Below, one piece after another: positions 14,926 to 23,176 of a DNA stretch of 36,781 bases (position 1 is the first letter of the stretch; every line of letters starts with the position of its first letter). The notes under the pieces were generated by a model. It searched no databases. It was not told the DNA's origin and was given only the letters and a program-made list of their open reading frames with translations. The translations under genes were made by a program, and so were the position numbers. Source of the DNA: an uncultured Candidatus Altimarinota bacterium (GTDB taxonomy: Bacteria > Patescibacteriota > Gracilibacteria > CAIRYL01); assembly GCA_947311245.1 (NCBI GenBank), contig CAMZKJ010000028.1, positions 1 through 36,781 on the forward strand, in the 5' to 3' direction.

Positions 14926-16791
14926 TTACTCCCACTCAATAGTTCCTGGTGGTTTTCCTGTTAGGTCATAAAAAATAGATTCAATTTCAGGAACTTCTTT
15001 TTGAATTTCTGAAACAATTTGTTCTAATACATCATTTGGCAAAGGTGCTGCAATTGCAGTCATTGCATTCTCACTTTCTATTGGTCTCAATATAATAGAT
15101 TCTTTGCTATTAACAAATACAGGAGCAAGCACAACTGGGAATTGCCAAATATGCTTACAATCCTCTCTTCCAAAAATCGCATTTCTTACAATTCCATCAC
15201 AGACTTGAAGGGTTGCAATTCGTTTCTTTGTCATTTCAGATTTTTCTACGGTAAATTTTTCAGGATTTTGTTTTCCCGAAACACTTATAAGTACTCTATT
15301 AATTTCAACAATACTATTTGCAATATCACTCGCAAGATTTCCTAAAAGTTCTAAATTTTTAGATGTAAGGTCTGGTAATGTTGTGGTATTTTCTGGGTAT
15401 AACACAACGGGGTGCTTATAGCTTCGTTTGTCTCCTTCTACTCCAACCGATTTAATTGGTAATATTTTTGCTGATATTTTTTTAAAATTTTTATTTTTTA
15501 CTATTGTATGTATCTTCGTTTCAAGATTTTCAGCATTTTCTACAAGATTTTCAGTTTCTGCACATAATATACGAACACCTAAACCTGGTCCAGGAAATGG
15601 ATGTCGAGAAATTAATTTATCCGATAAGCCGAGAAGTGTTCCAACTTTTCGTACTTCATCTTTATATAAATCTACAATAGGTTCAATTATTAATCCCTGC
15701 TCTATCATAACTTGAATTCGCTCTACCCTATTATGATGTGTTTTGATTTTATCAGAATTTTTTGTAGCCCCACTTTCAATGGTATCTGGATAAATAGTTC
15801 CTTGTCCCAGTAACCACTCATTTGGATTTAAATTCATACGTTCTGCAATTTCTGCTTGAAGTTCTAAAAAGTCATTTCCAATAGAATTTCGTTTTTTTTC
15901 AGGGTCAAATAATCCTGCAAGATTTTTTAAAAATTTTTCCGATGCTTCTTCTGTATGTAAATCAAATCCTGCTTCTGCAAGCATTTCAGTTACCTCAATC
16001 CCTTCATTTAATCGCATCATTCCATGATCCACAAGGCATCCAAAAACCCTATCTTTTCCTAATGCTTTTGTAAGGAGTGCAAAACAAACACTCGAATCAA
16101 CTCCTCCAGAAACAAGAAGAAAAACTTTTTTTCCTTCACATTGTTTTCTAATTTTTATAATTTCGTTATCTATAAAATCATTAAGTGTCCAGTCTCCTGA
16201 CACTCCACAAATTTCTATAAAATTTTCCAACATATCTACGCCAAACTCACTATGGCTCAATTCTGGATGATATTGAAATCCAAATATTTTCTTTTTTGTA
16301 TTTTCCATTGCTGCAATTTTACAATCATTTGTAGATGCAATAATTTCAAAATTTTCTGGTAATTCAGATACTTCATCTCCATGTGTCATCCATGTAATAG
16401 ATTTTTTTGGAATTTTATTTTTTTGCGAAAAAATTGCTGAATTCGTTTTTATTATATCTAATTCAATTTTTCCATATTCCCCTACTTGTGCAGGTTGAAC
16501 TGTTCCACCAAAATAATCTGCTATTAAATTATGACCATAACACACTCCTAAAATAGGAATATTTAATTCAAAAATTTCAGTATCTACCGATAAAGAATTT
16601 TCTAAATATACAGAATCTGGTCCTCCTGAAATAATAATTCCTGCAACATTTTTTTCTGTTAATTCTTTTGCTGTAATATCAGAATTTACAATAATACTAT
16701 GAGCTCCTAAGTTACGAATTTTATTTGCCAATAAATGCATAGACTGACTTCCAAAGTCTATAATTGCGATAGATTGCGTAGTGTTGCTCAT
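14926..16791 (-). CDS. guaA: GMP synthase (glutamine-hydrolysing), long human-type form
   Basis: GuaA converts XMP to GMP using ATP and ammonia from glutamine. The protein has 621 residues, about 100 more than the usual bacterial enzyme. The amidotransferase domain has the triad C84 (GVCYGHN), H175 and E177 (FQYHPELS). The ATP-pyrophosphatase domain has the loop SGGVDSS (228-234) and GQGTIYPDTIESGA. The C-terminal part is enlarged and ends YDLTGKPPGTIEWE, like the two-part dimerisation region of human GMPS (which ends YDLTSKPPGTTEWE). The M-S-N start is 89 bases from the ftsK stop. It is probably a separate transcript ending at the terminator 14841-14885. Confidence 0.96.
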   Translation of the reverse strand: MSNTTQSIAIIDFGSQSMHLLANKIRNLGAHSIIVNSDITAKELTEKNVAGIIISGGPDSVYLENSLSVDTEIFELNIPILGVCYGHNLIADYFGGTVQPAQVGEYGKIELDIIKTNSAIFSQKNKIPKKSITWMTHGDEVSELPENFEIIASTNDCKIAAMENTKKKIFGFQYHPELSHSEFGVDMLENFIEICGVSGDWTLNDFIDNEIIKIRKQCEGKKVFLLVSGGVDSSVCFALLTKALGKDRVFGCLVDHGMMRLNEGIEVTEMLAEAGFDLHTEEASEKFLKNLAGLFDPEKKRNSIGNDFLELQAEIAERMNLNPNEWLLGQGTIYPDTIESGATKNSDKIKTHHNRVERIQVMIEQGLIIEPIVDLYKDEVRKVGTLLGLSDKLISRHPFPGPGLGVRILCAETENLVENAENLETKIHTIVKNKNFKKISAKILPIKSVGVEGDKRSYKHPVVLYPENTTTLPDLTSKNLELLGNLASDIANSIVEINRVLISVSGKQNPEKFTVEKSEMTKKRIATLQVCDGIVRNAIFGREDCKHIWQFPVVLAPVFVNSKESIILRPIESENAMTAIAAPLPNDVLEQIVSEIQKEVPEIESIFYDLTGKPPGTIEWE

Positions 16792-16879
16792 ATAAATTGT
16801 AAAATACTATATTCTAAATATACCGATATATTACATATTTTTTTATAAAATCTCTAGTTTATTTATTTATTTAAAATAA

Positions 16880-19330
16880 TTACAAGAATATATCTCTCGG
16901 TTTTGCTCCCTTACTTGGCCCTATTGCACCAGATTCTTCCATCTCATCTAATATTCGTGCAGCTCGCGCATACCCAATAGAAAGTCGTCTTTGTAATAAT
17001 GAAGCAGATGCTTTTCCTGTAGACCTCACCACTTCTAACGCTTCCTCCATACGATCATCTTGATTTGTATTTGATTGAGGAGAAAATCCTGGTACATCAA
17101 CGCTATCAGGTGCATCATCTAATGAAATACATGAAGAGAAAAAATCTTCATCTGAAATATTTAATTTTAAATGATTCACAACTTTTTCTATTTCTTTTCC
17201 TGAAATATAAATTCCTTGAATTCGTTTTGGTTTTGAAAGAGATGCATTTGTAAATAGCATATCTCCTTTTCCAAGTAAATCTTCTGCACCAATAGAATCT
17301 ATAACTGTTCGAGAATCAATAGAGCTCGTTACAGAAAATGCAATTCGTGTTGGAATATTAGCTTTAATAATACCTGTAATTACATCGACAGATGGTCTTT
17401 GTGTCGCAATAATTAAATGCATTCCTACAGCTCGAGCCATTTGTGCTATTCGACAAATCATTGCTTCTGTTTCTTTTTTATGCTCACGCATCATTAAATC
17501 GGCCAACTCATCTATAATAATTACAATTTTAGGAATTTTCTTCCACTGTTTTTTTGCTAAAAATTCATCATCTATATTTGCTTTTATAATTTTAAATTCT
17601 TCTTGAAATATTTTTTCAAATTCCTCCGATGAAGTTGTCTCAAATATGTTCTCTCCTTTTAATTTTTCTTCTAAGCCACTTCTTAATTCTTTTTCTATTT
17701 TTATTATTTTTTCTTGTTTTTCGGCTTCTTGTTTTAATGCTCGAGATAACATTACATCATTATATTCTTTAATATTTCGAGCTCCTACTTTTGAAAAATC
17801 ATCGAGCCTTCTCATCATTTCTGCAACACTCCATCGCAATGCAGAAAGTGCTTTTGCATCATCTGTAATTATAGGCGTTAATAAATGTGGAATTCCTTCA
17901 TATGGCATAAGCTCAACTCTTTTTGGATCTACCATTATAAATCGTAAATCTGAAGGAGAATTTTCATATAACATTGAAATTATAAAACTATTCATTCCAA
18001 CCGATTTTCCAGACCCCGTAGCTCCTGCAATTAATAAATGAGGCATATCTTCCAATGCTTCAATTTGTGCCTCACCAGAAACATCTTTTCCTAAACAAAG
18101 TCGTAAATCTCCTTTTGCTTCTTTAAAATTTTTAGAATTAATAATTTCTCGCATAAAAACAGTAGAGCGTTCTCTGTTTGGAATTTCGATTCCTACTAAA
18201 TTTTTTCCAACAATTGGTGCCTCTATTCGTACATTTTCTGCAGATAACGCCAGTGCAAGTTCATTTTTTAAACTTGTTATTTTACTTAATTTTACCGTTT
18301 CTTCTGGTTTTAATGCAAATTGAGTAACGGTTGGCCCTACAAAGGCACTTTTCATTTTTACTCCAATTTTAAAATATCCCAATTTTTCAACTATTTTTGA
18401 ACCAATAGCATGTAACTCTTTGTCTGAAACCTGCGCGGCAGGAGATACTTTTTCTAAAAAACTCATCAAAGGAGGAACCCATTGTGAAAAACTTTGATGC
18501 TCTGGGCGAGAATATTTTTTTTGTGTATCTTGCAACTCTAATAATTCTTGCTCTTCTTTTCCTCTATTTATTTCAAATAAGTTTTGATTATTTTTACTTG
18601 ATTTTACAGCTTCAATTTTATTATCAGAATTTTTTACTATACTCTTTTGTAATTCTTCCGATTTTTTTAATAATTCTTCTTGATTTTTTTGTGGCTCCAA
18701 GCCAACTAATCCCCTTTTTATTTCTAATTTTTCAGCCTTTTCTCTTAATTTTTCTTGAAGTTTTAGTGCTTTTTCTTTTGCCTTAATTTCTGACTTTGTT
18801 AATGGTTTAGGCGTAAACAATCCAACAATTCCAAGCCAAAGTGTAGCAAATATCCCTGTTAAAGACAGCTGAAATGTAATTAAAAATCCTATAATAAATA
18901 GTGTTGTAAAAATTATTTTTGAACCAATAGTTCCAAAAAACATTAAAAATAAAAGAGTTCCCGATACGCCAAAAATTCCACCTCTTTCAAAATTTGATAC
19001 ATCAGATGAAGTATGTAAGAACGAAGAAATTTCTAAAGTTGAAAGCTGTAATAATGCTTGAATTGAAAAAAATAATAATAAAATTCCTAAAATAGACGAT
19101 TTCGAAAATTTAATAATACTATTTAAAAACAATGCAATTCCAATAAAAATTAAGACTATTGGGAAAATCCATACTCCCAAACCAAAAAGACGCAATGACA
19201 ATAAATTTATCCACTCGCCTGCTAGTCCTAAACTTCCTGATAAGGCAAGCATTATTAAAATACCAAATGCTATTGAAACAATTGCCCAAATTTCTTGTTT
19301 AATTTTTTTTGATATTTTTTTTCGTGCCAT
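16880..19330 (-). CDS. ftsK: DNA translocase FtsK/SpoIIIE
   Basis: FtsK pumps chromosomal DNA through the closing division septum. The 816-residue protein has four to five N-terminal membrane helices (about 10-180) and a charged linker of about 120 residues (shorter than E. coli's). The motor follows, with Walker A (AGATGSGKSVGMN) and Walker B (IVIIIDELADLMM), then ATQRPSVDVITGIIKANIP. The C-terminal winged-helix gamma domain (about 755-810, ASASLLQRRLSIGYARAARILDEME) recognises polar DNA signals in known members. All parts for a working translocase are present. The promoter is probably the extended -10 TGGTAAAAT at 19360-19368. Confidence 0.96.
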   Translation of the reverse strand: MARKKISKKIKQEIWAIVSIAFGILIMLALSGSLGLAGEWINLLSLRLFGLGVWIFPIVLIFIGIALFLNSIIKFSKSSILGILLLFFSIQALLQLSTLEISSFLHTSSDVSNFERGGIFGVSGTLLFLMFFGTIGSKIIFTTLFIIGFLITFQLSLTGIFATLWLGIVGLFTPKPLTKSEIKAKEKALKLQEKLREKAEKLEIKRGLVGLEPQKNQEELLKKSEELQKSIVKNSDNKIEAVKSSKNNQNLFEINRGKEEQELLELQDTQKKYSRPEHQSFSQWVPPLMSFLEKVSPAAQVSDKELHAIGSKIVEKLGYFKIGVKMKSAFVGPTVTQFALKPEETVKLSKITSLKNELALALSAENVRIEAPIVGKNLVGIEIPNRERSTVFMREIINSKNFKEAKGDLRLCLGKDVSGEAQIEALEDMPHLLIAGATGSGKSVGMNSFIISMLYENSPSDLRFIMVDPKRVELMPYEGIPHLLTPIITDDAKALSALRWSVAEMMRRLDDFSKVGARNIKEYNDVMLSRALKQEAEKQEKIIKIEKELRSGLEEKLKGENIFETTSSEEFEKIFQEEFKIIKANIDDEFLAKKQWKKIPKIVIIIDELADLMMREHKKETEAMICRIAQMARAVGMHLIIATQRPSVDVITGIIKANIPTRIAFSVTSSIDSRTVIDSIGAEDLLGKGDMLFTNASLSKPKRIQGIYISGKEIEKVVNHLKLNISDEDFFSSCISLDDAPDSVDVPGFSPQSNTNQDDRMEEALEVVRSTGKASASLLQRRLSIGYARAARILDEMEESGAIGPSKGAKPRDIFL

Positions 19331-19359
19331 AAAAAAAGGGAAATTTACAATATACTACA

Positions 19360-19368
19360 ATTTTACCA
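19360..19368 (-). promoter_or_regulatory. Extended -10 promoter candidate for ftsK
   Basis: On the minus strand TGG directly precedes TAAAAT (TGn extended -10), about 30 bases before the ftsK ATG at 19330. The -35 region is weak (TTTTAA), as is common with extended -10 promoters. Confidence 0.45.
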
Positions 19369-19400
19369 CACCTTTATGGTTTTAAAATAGAAATTCATGT

Positions 19401-19447
19401 AAAAAAAATCCCTCATTATACATATAAATATAATAAGAGACTTTTTT
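19401..19447. terminator. Terminator after glyA
   Basis: On the minus strand a stem of about 12 bp containing G-T pairs (TCTCTTATTATA / TATAATGAGGGA) is followed by a run of Ts. A T6 run on the other side makes it possibly bidirectional. It lies between glyA and ftsK. Confidence 0.65.
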
Positions 19448-19465
19448 GATAAGTAAAAATATTTT

Positions 19466-20740
19466 TTATACTCCTGGAACAGGAAAAGTAATACACATTG
19501 CTTTTACTTCTTCTGCAAGTTTTTGTAATAGATCTGCATCATCTTTCCCTTCAATAGCATCACAAATAATTTCGGCTGTTTTTGTAAATTCAGCTTCTTT
19601 AAATCCTCTTGTTGTCATAGCTGGTGTACCAAGTCTAACTCCTGAAGGATCAAATGGTCCTCTTGGATCATCTGGAATAGCATTTTTATTTAATGTTATA
19701 TGAATACTATCAAGTGCAGCTTCCGCTTCAGCACCACTTGCATTAAAACTTGCAATCGTATCAATTAAAAATAAATGATTATCTGTTCCTCCTGCTATCA
19801 TTCGTACACCTCTTTGTTTAAATACAGCTTCCATTGCTTTCGCATTTTTTCGAATTTGTGTTGCATATTCTCTAAACTCAGGAGTTGCTGCTTCTGCAAA
19901 TGCTGCAGCTTTTGCAGCGATTGTATGCATGTGAGGTCCCCCTTGCATACCAGGAAACGTCATTTTATCAATTTTTTTTGCAATTTCTGCATTTGAAGTT
20001 AAAATCACTCCTCCTCTTGGTCCACGAAGAGTTTTATGTGTTGTAGAAGTTACAATATCAAAACCATAGTCAAATGGATTTTTTAATTCTTTTCCTGCAA
20101 TTAACCCCGCGATATGTGCCATATCCATCATTGTGATTGCTCCTACTTCATCTGCAATAGATTTAAATTTAGCATAATCTAAATCTCGAGAATAAGCAGA
20201 AAATCCAGCTAAAATAAGTTTTGGTTTTTCTTTTAAAGCTGTTTCTCGTAAGGCTTCATAATCAATTTCACCTGTGTCAATATCCTTCATTTTATACCGA
20301 ACGAATCGATATGTTTGTGCAATTTTTGTAACTGGATGCCCATGAGATAAATGTCCTCCATGACCAAGATCCATTCCTAATACACAGTCTCCTGGTTTTA
20401 AGATTGCAGCATATGTAATATCATTTGCTGGACAACCAGAATGCGGTTGAACATTTGCATGTGTAGCACCTGGAAACAATTTTAATAATCGATCAATTGC
20501 GATTTGTTCGACTTTATCAACATTTTCACATCCTCCGTAATATCGTTTCCCTGGGTATCCTTCTGCATATTTATTTGTAAGGATAGATCCATTACATGCA
20601 AAAACACTTGGAGAAACATAGTTTTCAGAAGCGATAAGCTCCATCCCTTCAAATTCTCGTTTTTCTTCTAATTTTATCAAATCATACAATTCTGGGTCAT
20701 TTTGCTTCAAAAATTCTTTATTATCAATGTAAGACGACAT
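19466..20740 (-). CDS. glyA: Serine hydroxymethyltransferase
   Basis: GlyA converts serine and tetrahydrofolate to glycine and methylene-tetrahydrofolate, the main source of one-carbon units. The protein has 424 residues, the usual bacterial size. Visible motifs are ELIASENYVSPSV near the N-terminus, YAEGYPGKRYYGGCENVD, NVQPHSGCPANDITYAA, and the PLP lysine at about residue 236 in STTHKTLRGPRGG. C-terminal substrate residues are in GVRLGTPAMTTRGF. It has its own promoter at 20785-20813 and a terminator after it, so it is a single-gene unit. Methylene-tetrahydrofolate could feed the formyl-THF used by PurN. Confidence 0.97.
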   Translation of the reverse strand: MSSYIDNKEFLKQNDPELYDLIKLEEKREFEGMELIASENYVSPSVFACNGSILTNKYAEGYPGKRYYGGCENVDKVEQIAIDRLLKLFPGATHANVQPHSGCPANDITYAAILKPGDCVLGMDLGHGGHLSHGHPVTKIAQTYRFVRYKMKDIDTGEIDYEALRETALKEKPKLILAGFSAYSRDLDYAKFKSIADEVGAITMMDMAHIAGLIAGKELKNPFDYGFDIVTSTTHKTLRGPRGGVILTSNAEIAKKIDKMTFPGMQGGPHMHTIAAKAAAFAEAATPEFREYATQIRKNAKAMEAVFKQRGVRMIAGGTDNHLFLIDTIASFNASGAEAEAALDSIHITLNKNAIPDDPRGPFDPSGVRLGTPAMTTRGFKEAEFTKTAEIICDAIEGKDDADLLQKLAEEVKAMCITFPVPGV

Positions 20741-20784
20741 AAACAGTAAGAGTAAAAAAATATAAGAGAGTACCTATAATGAGT

Positions 20785-20813
20785 ATAGTAGACTAAAAAA
20801 ATTTAAAAATCAA
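20785..20813 (-). promoter_or_regulatory. Promoter for glyA
   Basis: On the minus strand TTGATT (20813-20808), 17 bases, TACTAT (20790-20785), about 45 bases upstream of the glyA ATG. Confidence 0.6.
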
Positions 20814-20849
20814 GATGAAGATTTTTTAGCTTTAAACATATTATTTAGA

Positions 20850-22181
20850 TTATTTAGGAGTAATCATTTTTGATGCATCTAAAATAGTATCAAGCTCTTC
20901 AGATGTTAATAAGCCTTTTTCCAATGTTACTTCTCTAATACTTTTCCCAGTTTGAATAGATTCTTTTGCAATTTCTGTAGCTTTATAATATCCAAGATAT
21001 GGATTTAATGCTGTAACCATACAAAAACTTTTTTCTAAATTTTCAGCACATCGTTCTTTATTTGCTGTAATTCCATCAACACATAATGTTCTAAATAGAC
21101 GAAGAGAATTTTTTGCCAATTCCAACGATTGTATTAAATTGAATGCAAGAACAGACCCCATTACATTAAGTTCAAATTGACCTGACCCAACAGCTTCCGT
21201 AATAGTCGCATCGTTTCCTATAATTTGGAAATATATTTGATTAATAAGCTCTGGCATAACAGGGTTTATTTTTCCCGGCATAATAGACGAGCCTTTTTGC
21301 CGTTCTGGTAAATTAATTTCATTAAGATTTCCAACTGGTCCTGCCGACATCATTCTTAAATCATTCGCAATTTTTGAAAGACCAGAAAAAACAGATTTCA
21401 CCCGCCCAGAAATATCTGTAAATATATCTAAATTTTGTGTTGCATCAACCAAATTATCAGCAGAAACAATCGGTAATTCTGTGATATTTTGTAACTCTAT
21501 TACAACTTCATCTATAAATGCTTGAGATGATCCAATTCCAGAACCAATAGCAGTTCCCCCCATATTTACACTTAATATCCCCTCTTCTAATAAATTTTCA
21601 AGTCGTATAGCCCCACGAGAAGCACATACAGCATAGGCATTAAATTCTTGCCCCAACGAAATTGGAACAGCATCTTGTAAGTGAGTTCGTCCAATTTTTA
21701 ATACATCTAAAAATTCATCTCCTTTTACAGAGAATGATTCTGCTAATAATTTTAATTCAGATACTATCTGCTCAAGAAGTCTATATGACGCTATTTTAAT
21801 AGCAGTTGGAATGGTATCATTCGTAGATTGTGCAAAATTTACATGCTCTAAATCGCTTACATATCCAAATTCTTTTCCTAAAATTTCAGAAGCTCTATTT
21901 GCAACAACTTCATTTACATTCATATTAATAGATGTTCCTGCTCCTCCTTGAATAGCAGATGTAACGAACTGTGAATCATGTTTTCCTGTTAATACTTCAT
22001 CACACGCAGAGCAAATTGCATTAAAAATTTCTTGTGGAATATTTTCAAGTCTTGCATTTGCTTTCGCTGCAGCTTTTTTCACTTCTGCCAATGCGTATAT
22101 AATTTTAAAATCTACAGTAAGAGTAAATACTGGGAAATTTTCTAATGATTTTTTTGTTTCTGATCCATAATATTGAGTCAT
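20850..22181 (-). CDS. aspA: Aspartate ammonia-lyase (aspartase)
   Basis: AspA reversibly splits aspartate into fumarate and ammonia. From ATG 22181 the protein has 443 residues. It carries the superfamily signature GSSIMPGKINPVMPE with the catalytic serine loop, plus GRTHLQDAVPISLGQEF and STNDTIPTAIKIA. The sequence after the signature (NPVMPELINQ..IGNDATITEA) and the start YYGSETKKSLENFPV fit aspartase, not fumarase C, which has NPTQ here. The frame extends 11 more codons to 22214, but that part lies in the terminator hairpin of tRNA-Arg and is very hydrophobic. A perfect TATAAT (22209-22204) inside that hairpin may be its promoter. Confidence 0.9.
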   Translation of the reverse strand: MTQYYGSETKKSLENFPVFTLTVDFKIIYALAEVKKAAAKANARLENIPQEIFNAICSACDEVLTGKHDSQFVTSAIQGGAGTSINMNVNEVVANRASEILGKEFGYVSDLEHVNFAQSTNDTIPTAIKIASYRLLEQIVSELKLLAESFSVKGDEFLDVLKIGRTHLQDAVPISLGQEFNAYAVCASRGAIRLENLLEEGILSVNMGGTAIGSGIGSSQAFIDEVVIELQNITELPIVSADNLVDATQNLDIFTDISGRVKSVFSGLSKIANDLRMMSAGPVGNLNEINLPERQKGSSIMPGKINPVMPELINQIYFQIIGNDATITEAVGSGQFELNVMGSVLAFNLIQSLELAKNSLRLFRTLCVDGITANKERCAENLEKSFCMVTALNPYLGYYKATEIAKESIQTGKSIREVTLEKGLLTSEELDTILDASKMITPK

Positions 22182-22189
22182 TTTAAAGT

Positions 22190-22241
22190 AAAAAAAGAGT
22201 ATAATTATATTCAAAAAATATTGAAGAAATTATACTCTTTT
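22190..22241 (-). terminator. Terminator of tRNA-Arg, possibly overlapping aspA promoter
   Basis: Two 14-base arms (22193-22206, 22228-22241) are exact complements with a 21-base loop, and the minus strand ends in seven Ts (22196-22190). The arm also contains TATAAT (22209-22204) placed correctly to start aspA transcription near 22197. Confidence 0.75.
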
Positions 22242-22268
22242 ACGCAGTAAGTGCAAATTTAAATTGTG

Positions 22269-22343
22269 TGGTATCCGCATCTGGAATCGAACCAGAATCT
22301 ACTCCTTAGGAGGGAGGTATTCTATCCATTGAACTATGCAGAC
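22269..22343 (-). tRNA. tRNA-Arg (anticodon CCT)
   Basis: Read on the minus strand: acceptor GTCTGCA/TGCGGAT (two G-T pairs), D arm GTTC..GAAT, anticodon loop CTCCTAA giving CCT, T arm TCTGG-TTCGATT-CCAGA, encoded ACCA. The outermost anticodon-stem pair (27-43, C-T) does not match. It is separated from the two upstream tRNAs by a terminator. Confidence 0.93.
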
Positions 22344-22355
22344 AAAAAATAAAAC

Positions 22356-22381
22356 AAAAAATCAGACTTATTCAAGCCTGA
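22356..22381 (-). terminator. Terminator after tRNA-Leu
   Basis: On the minus strand TCAGGCTT / AAGTCTGA form an 8-bp stem (one G-T pair) with loop GAAT, followed by six Ts. It ends the tRNA-Cys/tRNA-Leu transcript. Confidence 0.75.
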
Positions 22382-22395
22382 CTGAGTTATAAAGA

Positions 22396-22485
22396 TGGTG
22401 CCGAGAGTGGGACTCGAACCCACACGAGGGACAAACCTCAAAGGATTTTAAGTCCTTCGCGTATACCAATTTCGCCATCTCGGCA
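22396..22485 (-). tRNA. tRNA-Leu (anticodon TAA)
   Basis: A class II tRNA of 90 bases with a long variable arm. The acceptor is TGCCGAG/CTCGGCA, the anticodon stem-loop AAGGA-CTTAAAA-TCCTT gives TAA, the T arm has GTGGG-TTCGAGT-CCCAC, and ACCA is encoded. It is probably cotranscribed with tRNA-Cys. Confidence 0.96.
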
Positions 22486-22501
22486 TTGTATGTTAAAAAT
22501 T

Positions 22502-22575
22502 TGGAGGCGATGGCCGGACTCGAACCGACGATAAAAGCTTTGCAGGCTCCTGCCTTACCACTTGGCCACATCGCC
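22502..22575 (-). tRNA. tRNA-Cys (anticodon GCA)
   Basis: Acceptor GGCGATG/CATCGCC, anticodon stem-loop GGAGC-CTGCAAA-GCTTT giving GCA, T arm GTCGG-TTCGAGT-CCGGC, 3' TCCA encoded. It is the first gene of the minus-strand tRNA cluster. Confidence 0.96.
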
Positions 22576-22711
22576 AAAATGCTATAAACCTTCTATCCAA
22601 TATTTTTAATAACAACTCATAAATCTTACTAATCTTTTCTTTCAATTTCAAGAGAATTTATGATAAAATTTAGATAATTAAGAATCTCTATAGTTATATT
22701 AACTTTAAAGT

Positions 22712-23176
22712 ATGAAAAACTCTGATATAAAAGACATTACAGTCGAATTTATTACATCTTTACATATAAACTTTTCATCGCTAACTGTTGAAAAAAAAGA
22801 CAATAAAATTTGGATAAATTTAATTCCTCATGCAGATATTCCAAAATTAATTGGATATAGAGGACAAAATATAAATGCAATGCAATCTATTTTAACGCTT
22901 ATATTACTAAACAAAGGACTTTCAAAAGATGAATTTGTTATATTTGATATAGACGGATATAAACAAAAAAAAGAAGATAAAATAATTTCTATTATTCAAG
23001 AAAAAATTAAAAATATTGAAAAATATTCTGAACCACAGGTTATGCCATTTTTAGGTGCACAAGAACGAAGAATGGCTCATCTTTACATTCAATTGAACTA
23101 TCCAAAGTATAAATCTGAAAGCTTTACCGATAAAAATGATAAAACAAAACGAGTTTTAAAAATTTTATTAAAATAA
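22712..23176 (+). CDS. Jag/KhpB-like KH-R3H RNA-binding protein
   Basis: This 154-residue protein has a KH domain (about residues 20-80, RNA loop LIGYRGQNINAMQSIL) followed by an R3H domain (about 95-150, with MPFLGAQERRMAHLYIQ). That is the C-terminal pair of Jag (SpoIIIJ-associated protein, KhpB). The separate N-terminal Jag_N domain of Firmicutes is absent. KhpB-type proteins bind many small RNAs and affect cell division. Jag often follows rnpA and yidC, but neither gene is here. The 3' end overlaps the convergent 5'-nuclease gene by 9 bases, with no terminator between them. Confidence 0.88.
   Translation: MKNSDIKDITVEFITSLHINFSSLTVEKKDNKIWINLIPHADIPKLIGYRGQNINAMQSILTLILLNKGLSKDEFVIFDIDGYKQKKEDKIISIIQEKIKNIEKYSEPQVMPFLGAQERRMAHLYIQLNYPKYKSESFTDKNDKTKRVLKILLK

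Noticed and set aside
20850..22181. Fumarase class II as an alternative for aspA
   Set aside because: The residues after the GSSIMPGKIN signature are PVMPELINQ, the aspartase pattern, where fumarase C has PTQ.
22182..22214. Eleven extra N-terminal codons of aspA (MNIIILFFYFK)
   Set aside because: They are encoded by the terminator hairpin of tRNA-Arg and do not match aspartase N-termini.
22368..22577. 69-codon open frame on the minus strand
   Set aside because: It is the translation of the tRNA-Leu and tRNA-Cys genes (MAMWPSGKAGACKAF is a typical tRNA mistranslation), not a protein gene.
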